64,000 nt of DNA from Nocardia suismassiliense (GTDB lineage Bacteria; Actinomycetota; Actinomycetes; Mycobacteriales; Mycobacteriaceae): NCBI RefSeq assembly GCF_900269665.1, contig NZ_LT985361.1, positions 7,309,918-7,373,917 of the forward strand, read 5' to 3'. A program made the position numbers and the translations under genes. Below, piece by piece: positions 1-11,138 of the stretch (its first letter is position 1; each line of letters begins with the position of its first letter). A model generated the notes under the pieces. The model was given only the letters and a program-made list of their open reading frames with translations, did no database searches and was not told the origin of the DNA.

Positions 1-40
1 CCCCTAGACCCAGGCCCCCTCCCCAACTGACCCAACCGGG

Positions 41-86
41 ACATGACGGCACTCGCACAACGCCGCCACCACGTCCCGTCGATCAG
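41..86. repeat. Single copy of the 71-bp hairpin repeat family
   Basis: This stretch carries the landmarks of the tandem array at 56.44-56.86 kb: a CGGGACATGACGGCAC block followed by CGCCGCCACCACGTCCCGT. The order is the same as across a unit junction in the array. It lies in the short intergenic gap beyond the 3' end of ddl. Seeing the same motif 56 kb away suggests a family dispersed through this genome. Confidence 0.6.
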
Positions 87-147
87 TCGCGAACCGGGTT
101 CAGAGTGGCTTTCCCGCTGGAGAGGTCGAGTTCGGCAGCGCCCCGTG

Positions 148-1251
148 CTAGCGAAGTCCGGTGCCGCGCGCCAGGGCCGTCTCGATCAAGGTGGACACCA
201 AGGTTCGATAGTCGACGCCAGTGGCTTCCCACATCCGCGGGTACATCGAGATCGGAGTGAAGCCGGGCAGGGTGTTGATCTCGTTGATCACCGGCCCGTC
301 GGCGGTGATGAAGAAGTCCACCCGGGACAGGCCCTGACAGTCCAGTGCCCGGAACGCCTTGATCGCCAATTCCCGGACGCTGTCGGAGACTTCGTCGTCC
401 AGCTTCGCCGGGATGTCGAACTCGCAGACGTCGTCGAGGTATTTGGTCTCGAAGTCGTAGAACTCGGGGCCGGCGGCGGTGGTGTCTTCCTCCGGCATCC
501 GGATCTCCGCCACCACACTGGCTTCCACTCGACCGTCCGGGAATTCGAGTACGCCGCACTCGACCTCACGTCCCACGATGCCCGCCTCGACGATCACCTT
601 GGGATCGTGCGCCCGGGCGGTAGCGATAGCCGTGTCCAGCGCTGCCCAATCGGTGACCTTCGTGATGCCGATCGATGATCCACCACGCGCGGGCTTCACG
701 AATACCGGCAGCCCGAGGCGCGCCCGGTCCTCCTCGCTGAGCGTCTCGGTGCCGGGCCGCAGCACCACCTGCAGACCGATCGGCAACCCTTCGGCCGCAA
801 GAAGTTTCTTGGTGAACTCCTTGTCCATGCCGGCCGCGCTGGCCAGCACGCCCGCGCCGACGTAAGGCACGCCGGCCAGTTCCAACATGCCTTGCAGGGT
901 TCCGTCCTCCCCGAACGGCCCGTGCAGCAGCGGAAACACCACATCGACCGAGCCGAGGGTGGCGCCGGGATCATCGAGCGCGACCAGCGCACCCGAATTG
1001 CTGGGACCGGCGGCCAAGGTCAACGCCGTCCCGGTGCTGTCGACCGAGGGCAGCGCGCGGTCCTGGAATCCGAGGGCCGCGACCTCCGAATCGGCCAGCA
1101 CCCATGCCCCTTCGGTACTGATCCCGATCGGCACGACGTCGTACTTTTCCGGATCCAGGTTGGGCAGCACGCTGCCCGCCGCCACGCAGGACACAGAGTG
1201 CTCATTGCCCCGCCCGCCGAAAACCACAGCCACCCGGATCCGGTTCGTCAT
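148..1251 (-). CDS. ddl: D-alanine--D-alanine ligase
   Basis: ATP-grasp ligase that joins two D-alanines to make the dipeptide used in the UDP-MurNAc-pentapeptide of peptidoglycan; cytoplasmic. The 367-residue protein opens with the family motif VVFGGRGNEHSVSC, has the central ATP-grasp segment LPVFVKPARGGSSIGITKV, and ends with the Mg/substrate region SRVDFFITADGPVINEINTLPGFTPISMYP written across residues ~310-340. Length is normal for the family. It lies 77 bp downstream of gpsA on the same strand, so co-transcription is possible. However, a TACGGT hexamer (1259-1264) sits 7 nt before the ATG, which fits a leaderless internal promoter. The neighbour order ddl-gpsA matches what I recall for mycobacteria. 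Confidence 0.97.
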   Translation of the reverse strand: MTNRIRVAVVFGGRGNEHSVSCVAAGSVLPNLDPEKYDVVPIGISTEGAWVLADSEVAALGFQDRALPSVDSTGTALTLAAGPSNSGALVALDDPGATLGSVDVVFPLLHGPFGEDGTLQGMLELAGVPYVGAGVLASAAGMDKEFTKKLLAAEGLPIGLQVVLRPGTETLSEEDRARLGLPVFVKPARGGSSIGITKVTDWAALDTAIATARAHDPKVIVEAGIVGREVECGVLEFPDGRVEASVVAEIRMPEEDTTAAGPEFYDFETKYLDDVCEFDIPAKLDDEVSDSVRELAIKAFRALDCQGLSRVDFFITADGPVINEINTLPGFTPISMYPRMWEATGVDYRTLVSTLIETALARGTGLR

Positions 1252-1328
1252 GCCCCGAACCGTACCCGTCGCCGCGAGCGGCCCACACCGCTACCCGTGA
1301 GCCCAACCGCGGGGCGGGGCCGGGCGGC

Positions 1329-2324
1329 CTATTCCGGCTTGATCCGCCGCCCGAGCAGATTACCGACGGCTTCCCGCACGGCCATACCTTCGTGGCAGAC
1401 CTGGTTCACGGCGGTGGTGAGGGGCATGTCGACGTCGTGTTTTACGGCGAGGGCGCGGATGGAGGTGCAGGATTTGACGCCTTCGGCGACTTGGCCGTGG
1501 GTTGCTTCCTGGGCGGTTTCCATGGAGCCGCCCGCACCGAGGGCGTGGCCGAAGGAGCGGTTGCGGGACAGGGGTGAGGTGCAGGTGGCGACGAGGTCGC
1601 CGACGCCGGCGAGGCCGGAGAGGGTGGCGGGTTCGGCGCCGAGGGCGACGCCGAGGCGGATGATTTCGGCGAGGCCGCGGGTGATGATGCTGGCGACGGT
1701 GTTGTCGCCCAAGCCCATTCCGGAGGCGATGCCGCAGGCGAGGGCGATCACGTTCTTGCACGCGCCGCCGATTTCACAGCCGATCACATCGGTGTTGGTG
1801 TAGGGGCGGAAGTATCCGGTGGCGCTGGCGTGCTGCAGCGCGACGGCGCGGTCGGCGTCGGAGCAGGCGATCACGGTCGCCGCGGGCTGGCCGACGGCGA
1901 TCTCCCGGGCCAGGTTCGGGCCGGACAGCACGGCGACCCGGCTCGCGTCGGCCCCGCTGACCTCGGCGATCACCTGACTCATGCGCAGCAATGTGCCGTT
2001 CTCGATGCCTTTGGCGAGGCTGAGCAGTGAGGCGTCCGGAGGGATCAACCCTTTCCACTGCTCGAGGTTTACGCGCAGGGATTGGGACGGCACCGCGAGC
2101 ACCACGATGTCGGCCGCGTCGAGGGCGACGGCGGGGTCGTGGGTGGCTTTCAGCGGGGGCAAAGGAATATCGGTGAGGTAGGACGGATTGCGATGTTGGG
2201 TGTGCAGTATTTCGGCGACCTCGGGTCGTCGCGCCCAGATGGTGACGTCGGTTCCCGCGTCCGCCAAGACCTTTGCGAACGCGGTCCCCCAAGATCCCGC
2301 GCCCAGTACTGCCGCCCTCGTCAT
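1329..2324 (-). CDS. gpsA: NAD(P)H-dependent glycerol-3-phosphate dehydrogenase
   Basis: Reduces dihydroxyacetone phosphate to sn-glycerol-3-phosphate, the backbone of phospholipids; cytoplasmic. The start chosen is the ATG giving MTRAAVLGAGSWGTAFAKVL, because the Rossmann glycine motif GAGSWG must lie at the very N-terminus. A further upstream in-frame ATG would add 11 unlikely residues and run into the divergent cofC start. Other family signatures are LAKGIE, the SGPNLAREIAVGQP segment and the catalytic-lysine region IGGACKNVIALACGI. About 331 residues, normal for GpsA. Divergent from cofC with only 31 bp between start codons, so the two promoters must overlap or lie inside the opposite genes. 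Confidence 0.97.
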   Translation of the reverse strand: MTRAAVLGAGSWGTAFAKVLADAGTDVTIWARRPEVAEILHTQHRNPSYLTDIPLPPLKATHDPAVALDAADIVVLAVPSQSLRVNLEQWKGLIPPDASLLSLAKGIENGTLLRMSQVIAEVSGADASRVAVLSGPNLAREIAVGQPAATVIACSDADRAVALQHASATGYFRPYTNTDVIGCEIGGACKNVIALACGIASGMGLGDNTVASIITRGLAEIIRLGVALGAEPATLSGLAGVGDLVATCTSPLSRNRSFGHALGAGGSMETAQEATHGQVAEGVKSCTSIRALAVKHDVDMPLTTAVNQVCHEGMAVREAVGNLLGRRIKPE

Positions 2325-2355
2325 CTGCCCAATATGCCATGGAAGGATTGGACGC

Positions 2356-3039
2356 ATGCGCCCGCACGCCGTGCATGCCGTGATCGCGGTGAAGAGCCTC
2401 GATCAGGCCAAGAGCCGACTGGCCGACCGGCTGCGCCCGGAACACCGGGCCCGGCTGGTCCTCGCCATGCTCGCCGACACCATCACTGCTACCGCGGCCG
2501 TCCAGGAGATCGTTTCGATCACCGTGGTCACGCCGGATCCGGCGGTGGCCGACCTGGCCCGCTCGATGGGCGCCGCGGTGCACCCGGAGCCCCGCACCGC
2601 CGGCCGAGACGGGTTGAATAACGCGCTCGCCGACGCCGCGACGGGGCTGCGGCACCGGTACGGCCCGGTCGATCTGCTCGCGTTGCAGGCGGACCTGCCC
2701 GCACTGCGCCCGGAGGAACTCGGAGACGTGCTGACGGTCGCCCCGCGCGGGCTGCGCTCGATCGTGGTCGATCACGCGGGCACCGGCACCGCAGCGCTAC
2801 TTGTCCGCGACCCCATTGCCGCCCTCGAACCCCGTTTCGGCCCTGGTTCGGCGGGCAAACACAGAGCGGCGGGTGCGGTCGATCTGGCCGGCGAGTGGCC
2901 CGGGTTGCGACTGGATGTGGACACGGCTGATGACCTGGACCTGGCCATTGAGCTCGGCGCGGGCTGCGCGACCCGGGTGGCGCTGCACGACATCGGCTGG
3001 CCAGATCCTGTTCACATTCCGGTTCGCCGAGTGTGCTAG
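2356..3039 (+). CDS. cofC: F420 biosynthesis guanylyltransferase (CofC/FbiD)
   Basis: Nucleotidyltransferase that makes the GTP-derived precursor of coenzyme F420 (2-phospho-L-lactate guanylyltransferase; the mycobacterial FbiD is reported to use phosphoenolpyruvate). The 227-residue protein starts at the ATG after a GGAAGG ribosome site (2341-2346). Family segments visible are VIAVKSLDQAKSRLADRL near the N-terminus, DLLALQADLPALRPEEL (the metal-binding LQADLP motif) and DVDTADDLDLAIELGA near the C-terminus. It precedes ppk and diverges from gpsA, the arrangement recalled for Rv2982c/Rv2983/Rv2984. Two PPOX-family genes in this window (10260 and 46278) are possible F420 users. Confidence 0.9.
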   Translation: MRPHAVHAVIAVKSLDQAKSRLADRLRPEHRARLVLAMLADTITATAAVQEIVSITVVTPDPAVADLARSMGAAVHPEPRTAGRDGLNNALADAATGLRHRYGPVDLLALQADLPALRPEELGDVLTVAPRGLRSIVVDHAGTGTAALLVRDPIAALEPRFGPGSAGKHRAAGAVDLAGEWPGLRLDVDTADDLDLAIELGAGCATRVALHDIGWPDPVHIPVRRVC

Positions 3040-3122
3040 GAGGTCGCTAGGGTGAGGTGATGCTGACGTCAATCACAGTGTCGGGCTCCACACTGCCCGG
3101 TTTGTAGGGGATGATCGTTGGC

Positions 3123-3192
3123 GTGAGTGAGCGAAGCGAGCTAACCGTCTGCCAGCGTGTATCGCGCCTGTCAGAGCCTAGCGCCAGCGAGG
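3123..3192 (+). repeat. Start-proximal dispersed element, copy 1 (ppk)
   Basis: Two motifs lie in fixed order before the ppk ATG: GTGAGTGAGCGAAGCGAG (3123-3140) and GAGCCTAGCGCCAGCGAGG (3174-3192). Near-identical motifs in the same order and orientation precede ilvN (51031 down to 50960) and the LysR gene (24028 down to 23992). The purine-rich GCGAGG end falls in the ribosome-binding-site position. Function is unknown. Confidence 0.6.
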
Positions 3193-3199
3193 TACGGCC

Positions 3200-5355
<2,156 letters not shown>

Positions 5356-5359
<4 letters not shown>

Positions 5360-6318
5360 GTGGTGCTACGGGGTACGAGATGGAAGGGGGCCCCTTCTGG
5401 GATCCCCGTGTTACCGCCAACATTCACGCCGCAGGCGCGGTGCTGTGGCGGCGAGCGCCGAACGGCGGCGTGGAGATCGCCGTGGTGCACCGGCCGAAGT
5501 ACCAGGATTGGTCGCTGCCCAAGGGCAAGCTCGATCCGGGTGAGACGCCGGTGCTCGCCGCGGTCCGTGAGGTCCGCGAGGAGACCGGTCTGGACTGCAG
5601 GCTGGGCCGCTACCTCGGCCACGTCACCTATCCGGTGCCCGGACACCGCAAGCTGAAGCGCGTCGACTACTGGGCGGCCGAAGTGGCCGGTGGCGAGTTC
5701 ACCTCGAATGATGAAGTGGACGTGCTGAATTGGTATCCGCTGGATCGGGTGATGGACCAGCTGTCCTACCCGATGGATCGGCAGGTGCTGCGCGCGTTCA
5801 CCCGGCTGCCACCGGAAACCCGCACGCTGCTGTTGGTGCGGCACGCGAAAGCCGGTCGGCGAGACCGCTTCTCCGGTCCCGACCCGCTGCGCCCACTGGA
5901 TCGGTCGGGCCAAGCCCAAGCAGGAGCTCTGGTCTCGAACCTGCTGGCGTTCGGGGCATCTGAGATCTATTCGGCCGATCCGGTGCGCTGCGTGCAGACG
6001 GTGACACCGCTGGCCGAGAAGCTCGGCGTCGAGATCACGCTCGAGCCGCTGCTGTCCGAAACCGGTTATGCCGCAGCGCAGGACGCGGCGCGGCAGCGGG
6101 TCGTCGCACTGGTCTCGGACACCGAGGTGCCCGTTGTGTGCAGTCAGGGCAAGGTGATTCCGGATCTGCTGCGCTGGTGGGCCGAGCGCGACGGCATCAC
6201 GCTGCCGTCCGCACGCAACCGCAAGGGCAGTGTGTGGGTGCTGTCGTTCATCGACCGCAAGCTGGTCGCCGCCGACCATCTGGACCGCTCGCTGAACTCC
6301 GACGTCGTGAAGTCCTGA
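5356..6318 (+). CDS. mutT1: Nudix hydrolase fused to a histidine phosphatase (MutT1-like)
   Basis: Two-domain protein of 320 residues. Residues ~15-140 form a Nudix domain with the box GKLDPGETPVLAAVREVREE followed by TGL; residues ~155-320 form a histidine-phosphatase domain starting at LLLVRHAKAGRRDR. The same fusion is known as MutT1 (Rv2985), which hydrolyses 8-oxo-(d)GTP and diadenosine polyphosphates. The GTG start overlaps the ppk stop; an ATG 24 bp further in (5380) is a possible alternative start. Following ppk, it may clear nucleotides or Ap4A produced alongside polyphosphate metabolism (inference). A strong hairpin terminator follows. Confidence 0.92.
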
Positions 6319-6375
6319 CCGCTGTCATCGGAAGCACCCGAACAGCCCCCTGAAAGACAGCCCCAGACAACCGAA

Positions 6376-6404
6376 ACGGCCCCGGAGGCATCCTCCGGGG
6401 CCGT
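6376..6404. terminator. Bidirectional hairpin terminator between mutT1 and hupB
   Basis: A perfect 13-bp stem (ACGGCCCCGGAGG and its complement) with a 3-nt loop lies between the convergent ends of the nudix gene and hupB. There is no long T tract, as is usual in actinobacteria. Confidence 0.8.
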
Positions 6405-6475
6405 GTTCGATCGGTACAGCGGGTGATTGGCCGCACGACCGCTCACCCGGCGCCAATACCGTACTGGCGCAGTAT

Positions 6476-7138
6476 CTAGCGGCGACCGCGAGCGGGCGCC
6501 TTCTTGGCGGCCGACTTCTTGGCCGGAGCCTTCTTGGCGACCGTCTTCTTGGCCGCGGTGACCTTCTTGGCCGGCGCCTTCTTGGCGGCGGTGACCTTCT
6601 TGGCAGGCGCCTTCTTCACGGCCGTCTTCTTGGCAGCCGTCTTCTTGGCGGGCGCCTTGGCCGCAGTCGTCTTGCGAGCAGCGGTCTTTGCGGGCGCCTT
6701 CTTGGCGGCCTTCTTCGCCGTGGTCTTGGCCGGGCCCTTCGTGGGGGTGGCCTTCTTGGCGGCGGTCTTCTTGGCCGCCGTCTTCTTGGCAGCCGCCTTC
6801 TTCGCCGCCACCGGCGCATTCACGCCGCGCTTGACGGCGGGACCGCTCTGGGCGAGCTTCTGCTTACCCGCGATCACGGCCTTGAACTGAGCGCCCGGAC
6901 GGAACGCAGGCACCGAAGTGGGCTTCACCTTGACGGTTTCGCCGGTGCGCGGGTTCCTGGCAACTCGAGCCGCACGCTTGCGCTGTTCGAACACACCGAA
7001 TCCGGTGATTGTGACGCTCTGACCCTTGTGCACCGCGCGCACGATGGTGTCGACCACATGCTCGACTGCCGCGGTGGCCGTGCGCCTATCAGTACCCAAC
7101 TTTTCGGTCAGAACGTCGATCAGTTCCGCCTTGTTCAT
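6476..7138 (-). CDS. hupB: HU-type nucleoid protein with a lysine/alanine-rich tail
   Basis: Histone-like protein that bends and compacts DNA. Residues 1-90 are a canonical HU domain (MNKAELIDVLTEKLGTDRRT, then GFGVFEQRKRAARVARNPRT with the DNA-arm proline region). Residues ~100-220 are built from KKAPAKK, KKTAAKK and KKVTAAKK-type repeats like the histone-H1-like tail of mycobacterial HupB. The codons in the tail are strongly repetitive, so length variation between strains by slippage or recombination is likely. Transcribed convergently with mutT1; the 156 bp upstream of the start has no gene and should hold its promoter. Confidence 0.96.
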   Translation of the reverse strand: MNKAELIDVLTEKLGTDRRTATAAVEHVVDTIVRAVHKGQSVTITGFGVFEQRKRAARVARNPRTGETVKVKPTSVPAFRPGAQFKAVIAGKQKLAQSGPAVKRGVNAPVAAKKAAAKKTAAKKTAAKKATPTKGPAKTTAKKAAKKAPAKTAARKTTAAKAPAKKTAAKKTAVKKAPAKKVTAAKKAPAKKVTAAKKTVAKKAPAKKSAAKKAPARGRR

Positions 7139-7279
7139 TGAATCCTCCGCAGACTAATGGCCCGTCGTCGGACCGACTAGGTACCACGGTAAACCCACTT
7201 TGGGCAAGAGTCTATGTGCCACGCCAAAATTCATGTGGTTTAGCACACGTCCAGCTATCGGCCCCCTTGTCATCCAGCT

Positions 7280-7295
7280 AACACCCCGGGGTGTT
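7280..7295. other. Perfect 16-bp palindrome at the leuD stop codon
   Basis: AACACCCCGGGGTGTT has 8-bp arms and no loop, so it reads more like a protein-binding site for a dimer than a terminator. It overlaps the leuD stop codon and lies upstream of hupB (hupB start at 7138). A role in hupB control is only a guess. Confidence 0.4.
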
Positions 7296-7903
7296 TAGGA
7301 CTGCGAAATACGTGCCGGGAGGGTAGTGGGTTTCCATGCTGGCCTTGCGTTTTCGAACTGGGCGATGGTGTCGCTGCGGCGCAGGGTGAGCCCGATGTCG
7401 TCCAATCCTTCGAGCAGACGCCACCGTGTGTAGTCATCAATATCGAACGGCAACACGGCGGTTCCGGCGGTCACCGTGCGCGCCTCGAGGTCCACAACCA
7501 ATTCGAGTCCAGGCTGTTCCTCGAGCAACTTCCAGAGCATTTCGACATCGTTCTGTGACATCTGAGCGGCCAAGAGCCCGCCCTTACCCGCATTGCCACG
7601 GAAGATGTCGGCGAACCGGGACGAGATCACCACCCGAAAGCCGTAGTCCGACAGCGCCCAAACGGCGTGCTCACGCGACGATCCGGTGCCGAAATCCGGG
7701 CCCGCTACCAGCACACTTCCCCGGTTGTACGGCTCGTTGTTCAGAATGAAGTCCGGATCGTTACGCCACGCGGCGAAGAGTCCGTCCTCGAATCCAGTGC
7801 GGGTCACCCGCTTCAGGTACACAGCCGGGATGATCTGATCGGTATCGACATTGGAACGGCGGAACGGCACGCCGATCCCCTTGTGCACGGTGAAGGCTTC
7901 CAT
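7295..7903 (-). CDS. leuD: 3-isopropylmalate dehydratase small subunit
   Basis: Small subunit of the LeuCD isomerase that converts 2-isopropylmalate to 3-isopropylmalate in leucine synthesis. The start used gives MEAFTVHKGIGVPFRRSNVD, matching family N-termini and yielding 202 residues. The long open frame upstream of it is antisense-like extension through the leuC end. Family signatures are RSNVDTDQIIPAVYLK, VAGPDFGTGSSREHAVWAL (swivelling-domain loop that completes the active site) and FRGNAGKGGLLA. Lies 35 bp downstream of leuC in the same operon. Confidence 0.97.
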   Translation of the reverse strand: MEAFTVHKGIGVPFRRSNVDTDQIIPAVYLKRVTRTGFEDGLFAAWRNDPDFILNNEPYNRGSVLVAGPDFGTGSSREHAVWALSDYGFRVVISSRFADIFRGNAGKGGLLAAQMSQNDVEMLWKLLEEQPGLELVVDLEARTVTAGTAVLPFDIDDYTRWRLLEGLDDIGLTLRRSDTIAQFENARPAWKPTTLPARISQS

Positions 7904-7938
7904 TGATTCTCCTGAGTCGGTAGGGGTATCGCGTCCGG

Positions 7939-9360
7939 TCAGTCCAGATCCGCAGGCGAGGACAGGGTTCCGCGAACCGCCGTCGCGGCCGCTACGAGCG
8001 GGGAAACCAGGTGCGTACGGCCACCTTTGCCCTGCCTGCCCTCGAAGTTCCGGTTCGACGTCGAGGCGCAGCGCTGGCCCGGTTCGAGCTGATCCGGATT
8101 CATTCCCAGGCACATTGAGCAGCCCGCCTGCCGCCATTCGGCGCCTGCCGCGGTGAAAATCTCGCCCAGTCCTTCTAATTCGGCCTGTGCGCGAACCCGC
8201 ATCGACCCCGGTACAACCAACATTCGTACCGAGTCGGCGACCTTGCGTCCCTTTAAAATACCGGCCACCGCACGCAAATCCTCGATGCGTCCGTTGGTGC
8301 ACGATCCGACGAATACGGTGTCGACCGAGACCTGCCGAAGCGGAGTGCCCGGCTCCAAATCCATGTACCGCAGCGCTTTCGCGGCGGACTCGCGCGCCGT
8401 CTCATCGGCGATCTGGGCGGGGTCCGGCACCGATTCGCCAAGGGGCGCGCCCTGTCCCGGGTTGGTGCCCCAGGTGACGAACGGGGTCAGCTCGCTCGCG
8501 TCGATGTGCACCTCGGCGTCGAACACCGCGCCCTCGTCGGTCTTCAGCGCTTCCCAGGCGGCCACTGCTGCCGTCCAGTCGGCTCCCTGCGGCGCGTGCG
8601 GGCGTCCTTCGAGGAATTCATAGGTCGTTTCGTCCGGGGCGATCATGCCCGCCCTGGCGCCCGCTTCGATGGACATGTTGCAGATGGTCATTCGCGCCTC
8701 CATCGACATGGCCCGAATCGCCTCGCCGCGGTACTCCAGCACGTAGCCCTGGCCGCCGCCGGTGCCGATTTTGGCGATGACGGCCAGAATCAGGTCCTTG
8801 CTCGTCACACCGGGGGCCAACGTGCCGTCCACGGTGATCGCCATCGTCTTGAACGGGCGCAGCGAGAGTGTCTGGGTGGCAAGGACATGTTCGACCTCGG
8901 AGGTGCCGATACCCATCGCCAGCGCGCCGAACGCGCCGTGCGTCGAGGTGTGACTGTCCCCGCACACCACCGTCATTCCCGGCTGGGTGAGGCCCAACTG
9001 GGGGCCGACGACGTGCACGATGCCCTGGTCCAGATCGCCCATCGGATGCAGCCGCACACCGAATTCCGCGCAGTTGCGGCGCAGTGTGTCCACCTGGGTG
9101 CGCGAAATCGGGTCCGCGATGGGCTTATCGATGTCGGCGGTCGGGACATTGTGGTCCTCGGTCGCGATGGTCAGATCGGGCCGCCGGACCGGCCTGCCCG
9201 CCGCGCGCAGGCCGTCGAAGGCCTGCGGGCTGGTCACCTCGTGCACGAGATGCAGGTCGATGTAGATCAGGTCGGGTTCGCGCCCGACGCCCTCGCCCGA
9301 ACCGCGGGCTACGACGTGCTGCTCCCACACCTTTTCGGCCATGGTGCGTGGCTGTGCCAT
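7939..9360 (-). CDS. leuC: 3-isopropylmalate dehydratase large subunit
   Basis: Aconitase-family large subunit carrying the [4Fe-4S] cluster. 473 residues, normal length. The three cluster cysteines are visible in VFVGSCTNGRIEDLR and AGCSMCLGMNPDQL; VVCGDSHTSTHGAFGALA is the aconitase signature. The 164-bp gap to the divergent IclR gene must hold the leuCD promoter. In actinobacteria an IclR protein at this position (LtbR/LeuR) represses leuCD, so leucine-linked control through that gap is the expected arrangement. Confidence 0.97.
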   Translation of the reverse strand: MAQPRTMAEKVWEQHVVARGSGEGVGREPDLIYIDLHLVHEVTSPQAFDGLRAAGRPVRRPDLTIATEDHNVPTADIDKPIADPISRTQVDTLRRNCAEFGVRLHPMGDLDQGIVHVVGPQLGLTQPGMTVVCGDSHTSTHGAFGALAMGIGTSEVEHVLATQTLSLRPFKTMAITVDGTLAPGVTSKDLILAVIAKIGTGGGQGYVLEYRGEAIRAMSMEARMTICNMSIEAGARAGMIAPDETTYEFLEGRPHAPQGADWTAAVAAWEALKTDEGAVFDAEVHIDASELTPFVTWGTNPGQGAPLGESVPDPAQIADETARESAAKALRYMDLEPGTPLRQVSVDTVFVGSCTNGRIEDLRAVAGILKGRKVADSVRMLVVPGSMRVRAQAELEGLGEIFTAAGAEWRQAGCSMCLGMNPDQLEPGQRCASTSNRNFEGRQGKGGRTHLVSPLVAAATAVRGTLSSPADLD

Positions 9361-9512
9361 TTCTCGATCACCTTTCGACGAGCATCCGGTCGCGGTCCGG
9401 GCTGGGAGCGCGGGGGCGGCTGCACAAGTTTTCGGATATGCGAGGTCGGATGCCCCGTGGGAGATTCCGCGTGGGGAACACCCAGCAGTGGATTTCCCAG
9501 CATCCGAGACGC

Positions 9513-9524
9513 TAGTATCGTTCT
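9513..9524 (+). promoter_or_regulatory. Leaderless -10 element for the IclR gene
   Basis: TAGTAT at 9513-9518 is followed by six bases and then the ATG, which places the expected transcription start at the A of the start codon. No ribosome-binding site is present. The same spacing recurs before several other genes in the window. Confidence 0.55.
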
Positions 9525-10226
9525 ATGAGACAGCATAGCGGCATCGGCGTCCTCGACAAAGCAGTGGCGGTGTTGTACGCCGTCGCCCAGCACCCCCGCG
9601 GTCTCAACGAGCTGTGCGCCCGGACCGGCCTGCCCCGCGCCACCGCCCATCGCCTGGCCGTCGGCCTGGAAGTGCACCGGCTGCTGGCCCGCGACAACAC
9701 CGGAATGTGGCGCCCCGGCCCCGCCCTCGCCGAGCTCGCCGCAGGCGCCACCGATCCGCTGCTGGAGGCCGCGTCCGCGATCCTGCCCCGGTTGCGCGAG
9801 ATCACCGGCGAAAGCGTCCAGCTGTACCGCCTGGACGGCAATGCGCGCATCTGCGTCGCGGCCTTGGAACCACCCGTCGGACTCCGCGACACCGTCCCCG
9901 TCGGCGCGCGACTCCCACTCACCGCGGGCTCCGCCGCCAAGGTGCTGCTCGCCTGGGCCGATCCCGACCTGCAACGCATCATCCTCGCCGACGCCGTCTT
10001 CGGCGAACGCGCGCTGACCGAGGTGCGCAAGCGCGGCTGGGCACAGAGCGCGGCCGAACGCGCCTCCGGCGTGGCCAGCGTTTCCGCCCCCGTGCGCGAT
10101 GCCGGCGGCACCGTGATCGCCGCCGTCTCGGTCTCCGGCCCGATCGACCGCATGGGCCGCAGGCCCGGTGCCCGCTGGGCCGCCGACCTCGTCGCCGCCG
10201 CCGAAGCCCTACACAAGCGCCTATAA
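9525..10226 (+). CDS. IclR-family regulator divergent from leuCD (LtbR-like)
   Basis: Transcription factor of 233 residues: an N-terminal winged helix (GVLDKAVAVLYAVAQHPRGL, then TGLPRATAHRLAVGLEVHRL) and a C-terminal IclR effector domain (ESVQLYRLDGNARICVAALE, AGSAAKVLLAW, ASVSAPVRDAGGTVIAAVSVSGP). Its position back to back with leuCD is that of the actinobacterial leucine/tryptophan regulator LtbR. Repression of leuCD is therefore the likely job, known for the family and inferred here. No clear palindrome was recognised in the shared 164-bp promoter region. The mRNA is probably leaderless. Confidence 0.88.
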   Translation: MRQHSGIGVLDKAVAVLYAVAQHPRGLNELCARTGLPRATAHRLAVGLEVHRLLARDNTGMWRPGPALAELAAGATDPLLEAASAILPRLREITGESVQLYRLDGNARICVAALEPPVGLRDTVPVGARLPLTAGSAAKVLLAWADPDLQRIILADAVFGERALTEVRKRGWAQSAAERASGVASVSAPVRDAGGTVIAAVSVSGPIDRMGRRPGARWAADLVAAAEALHKRL

Positions 10227-10259
10227 CACGTTCTAGAAATGACCTTCTAGAGTGAGTCC

Positions 10260-10760
10260 ATGGGAGTCAACCAACGGGCACAGATCGTCATGTCCGACAC
10301 CGAGATCACCGAGTTCCTGGAGCGCAGCCGCATCGCCACCCTGGCGACCATCGGCCCCAAGGGCACGCCGCACCTGACCGCCATGTGGTACGCGCTCATC
10401 GACGGCGAGCTGTGGTTCGAAACCAAGGCCAAGTCGCAGAAAGCCGTCAACCTACGCCGCGACCCGCGTATCACCTGCATGATCGAGGCCGGCCAGACCT
10501 ACGACCAGTTGCGCGGCGTCTCCCTAGAGGGCCACGCCGAGATCATCGACGACCCCGACAAGCTCTACGCCGTCGGCGTCAGCGTGTGGGAGCGCTACAC
10601 CGGCCCCTACAGCGAAGACGTCCGCCCCATGGTCGAGGCCATGCTGCACAAGCGCACCGCCATCCGCGTCGTCGCCCACCGCATTCGCAGCTGGGATCAC
10701 CGCAAGCTCGGCCTCCCCCAGCTCCCCCTCGGCGGCACCACCGCCCAATACCTCGACTGA
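10260..10760 (+). CDS. PPOX-class flavin/F420-binding oxidoreductase
   Basis: Split-barrel protein of the pyridoxamine-phosphate-oxidase-like superfamily, 166 residues. Recognised from the N-terminal pattern RIATLATIGPKGTPHLTAMWYALIDGELWFET (residues ~22-54) and KAVNLRRDPRITCMIEAG. Many actinobacterial members bind F420 or FMN; which one here cannot be read from the sequence. An ATG 30 bp inside (10290) is an alternative start. TAGAGT (10248-10253) lies six bases before the first ATG, consistent with a leaderless start. Two TTCTAGA boxes (10231-10237 and 10245-10251) overlap this promoter and could be an operator. The substrate is unknown. Confidence 0.8.
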   Translation: MGVNQRAQIVMSDTEITEFLERSRIATLATIGPKGTPHLTAMWYALIDGELWFETKAKSQKAVNLRRDPRITCMIEAGQTYDQLRGVSLEGHAEIIDDPDKLYAVGVSVWERYTGPYSEDVRPMVEAMLHKRTAIRVVAHRIRSWDHRKLGLPQLPLGGTTAQYLD

Positions 10761-10916
10761 CCCGCCTATGCGTTGCGGCACAGCCCCCGACGCGCCCTCG
10801 ATATCGACCTGACATCGCCCCCCTCCGGCGACTAACGTCGAACCGTTCGACACCAATCGGCCGAAACCCGCCGGACCTGTTCCGCGGCACCCGGCCGCCA
10901 CCACGAGGAGACGGCG

Positions 10917-11123
10917 ATGACGGAACCGGATAGTTCCCCGAGCTCGAGCAACACCGAGGGCACCAGCGCCGACGAGCTGAAGCGCAAGTTCAAAGAGGCG
11001 CTCGACCGCAAAAACCAGCACAACGCCCGCACCGCCGACCACCTCGACGGCCGCTCCAAGGGCGCCAACGCCACCCACGGCAGCGCCAGCCACAAGCGCG
11101 AATTCCGCCGCAAGAGCGGATAA
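10917..11123 (+). CDS. Small conserved actinobacterial protein (DUF5302-type)
   Basis: A 68-residue, highly polar protein: Ser-rich N-terminus, a charged helix (ADELKRKFKEALDRKNQHN), an ADHLDGRSKG segment, and a basic end SHKREFRRKSG. The pattern matches the DUF5302 family as I remember it; function unknown. It has a good ribosome site (GAGGAGA, ~10 bp before the ATG) and is followed directly by a terminator, so it is probably a monocistronic gene. Confidence 0.8.
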   Translation: MTEPDSSPSSSNTEGTSADELKRKFKEALDRKNQHNARTADHLDGRSKGANATHGSASHKREFRRKSG

Positions 11124-11138
11124 CCCCCGCGGCCGAAA

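Noticed and set aside
6500..6830. Tandem DNA repeat as a separate element in hupB
   Set aside because: The repetition is explained by the lysine/alanine-rich coding tail of HupB and stays in frame throughout.
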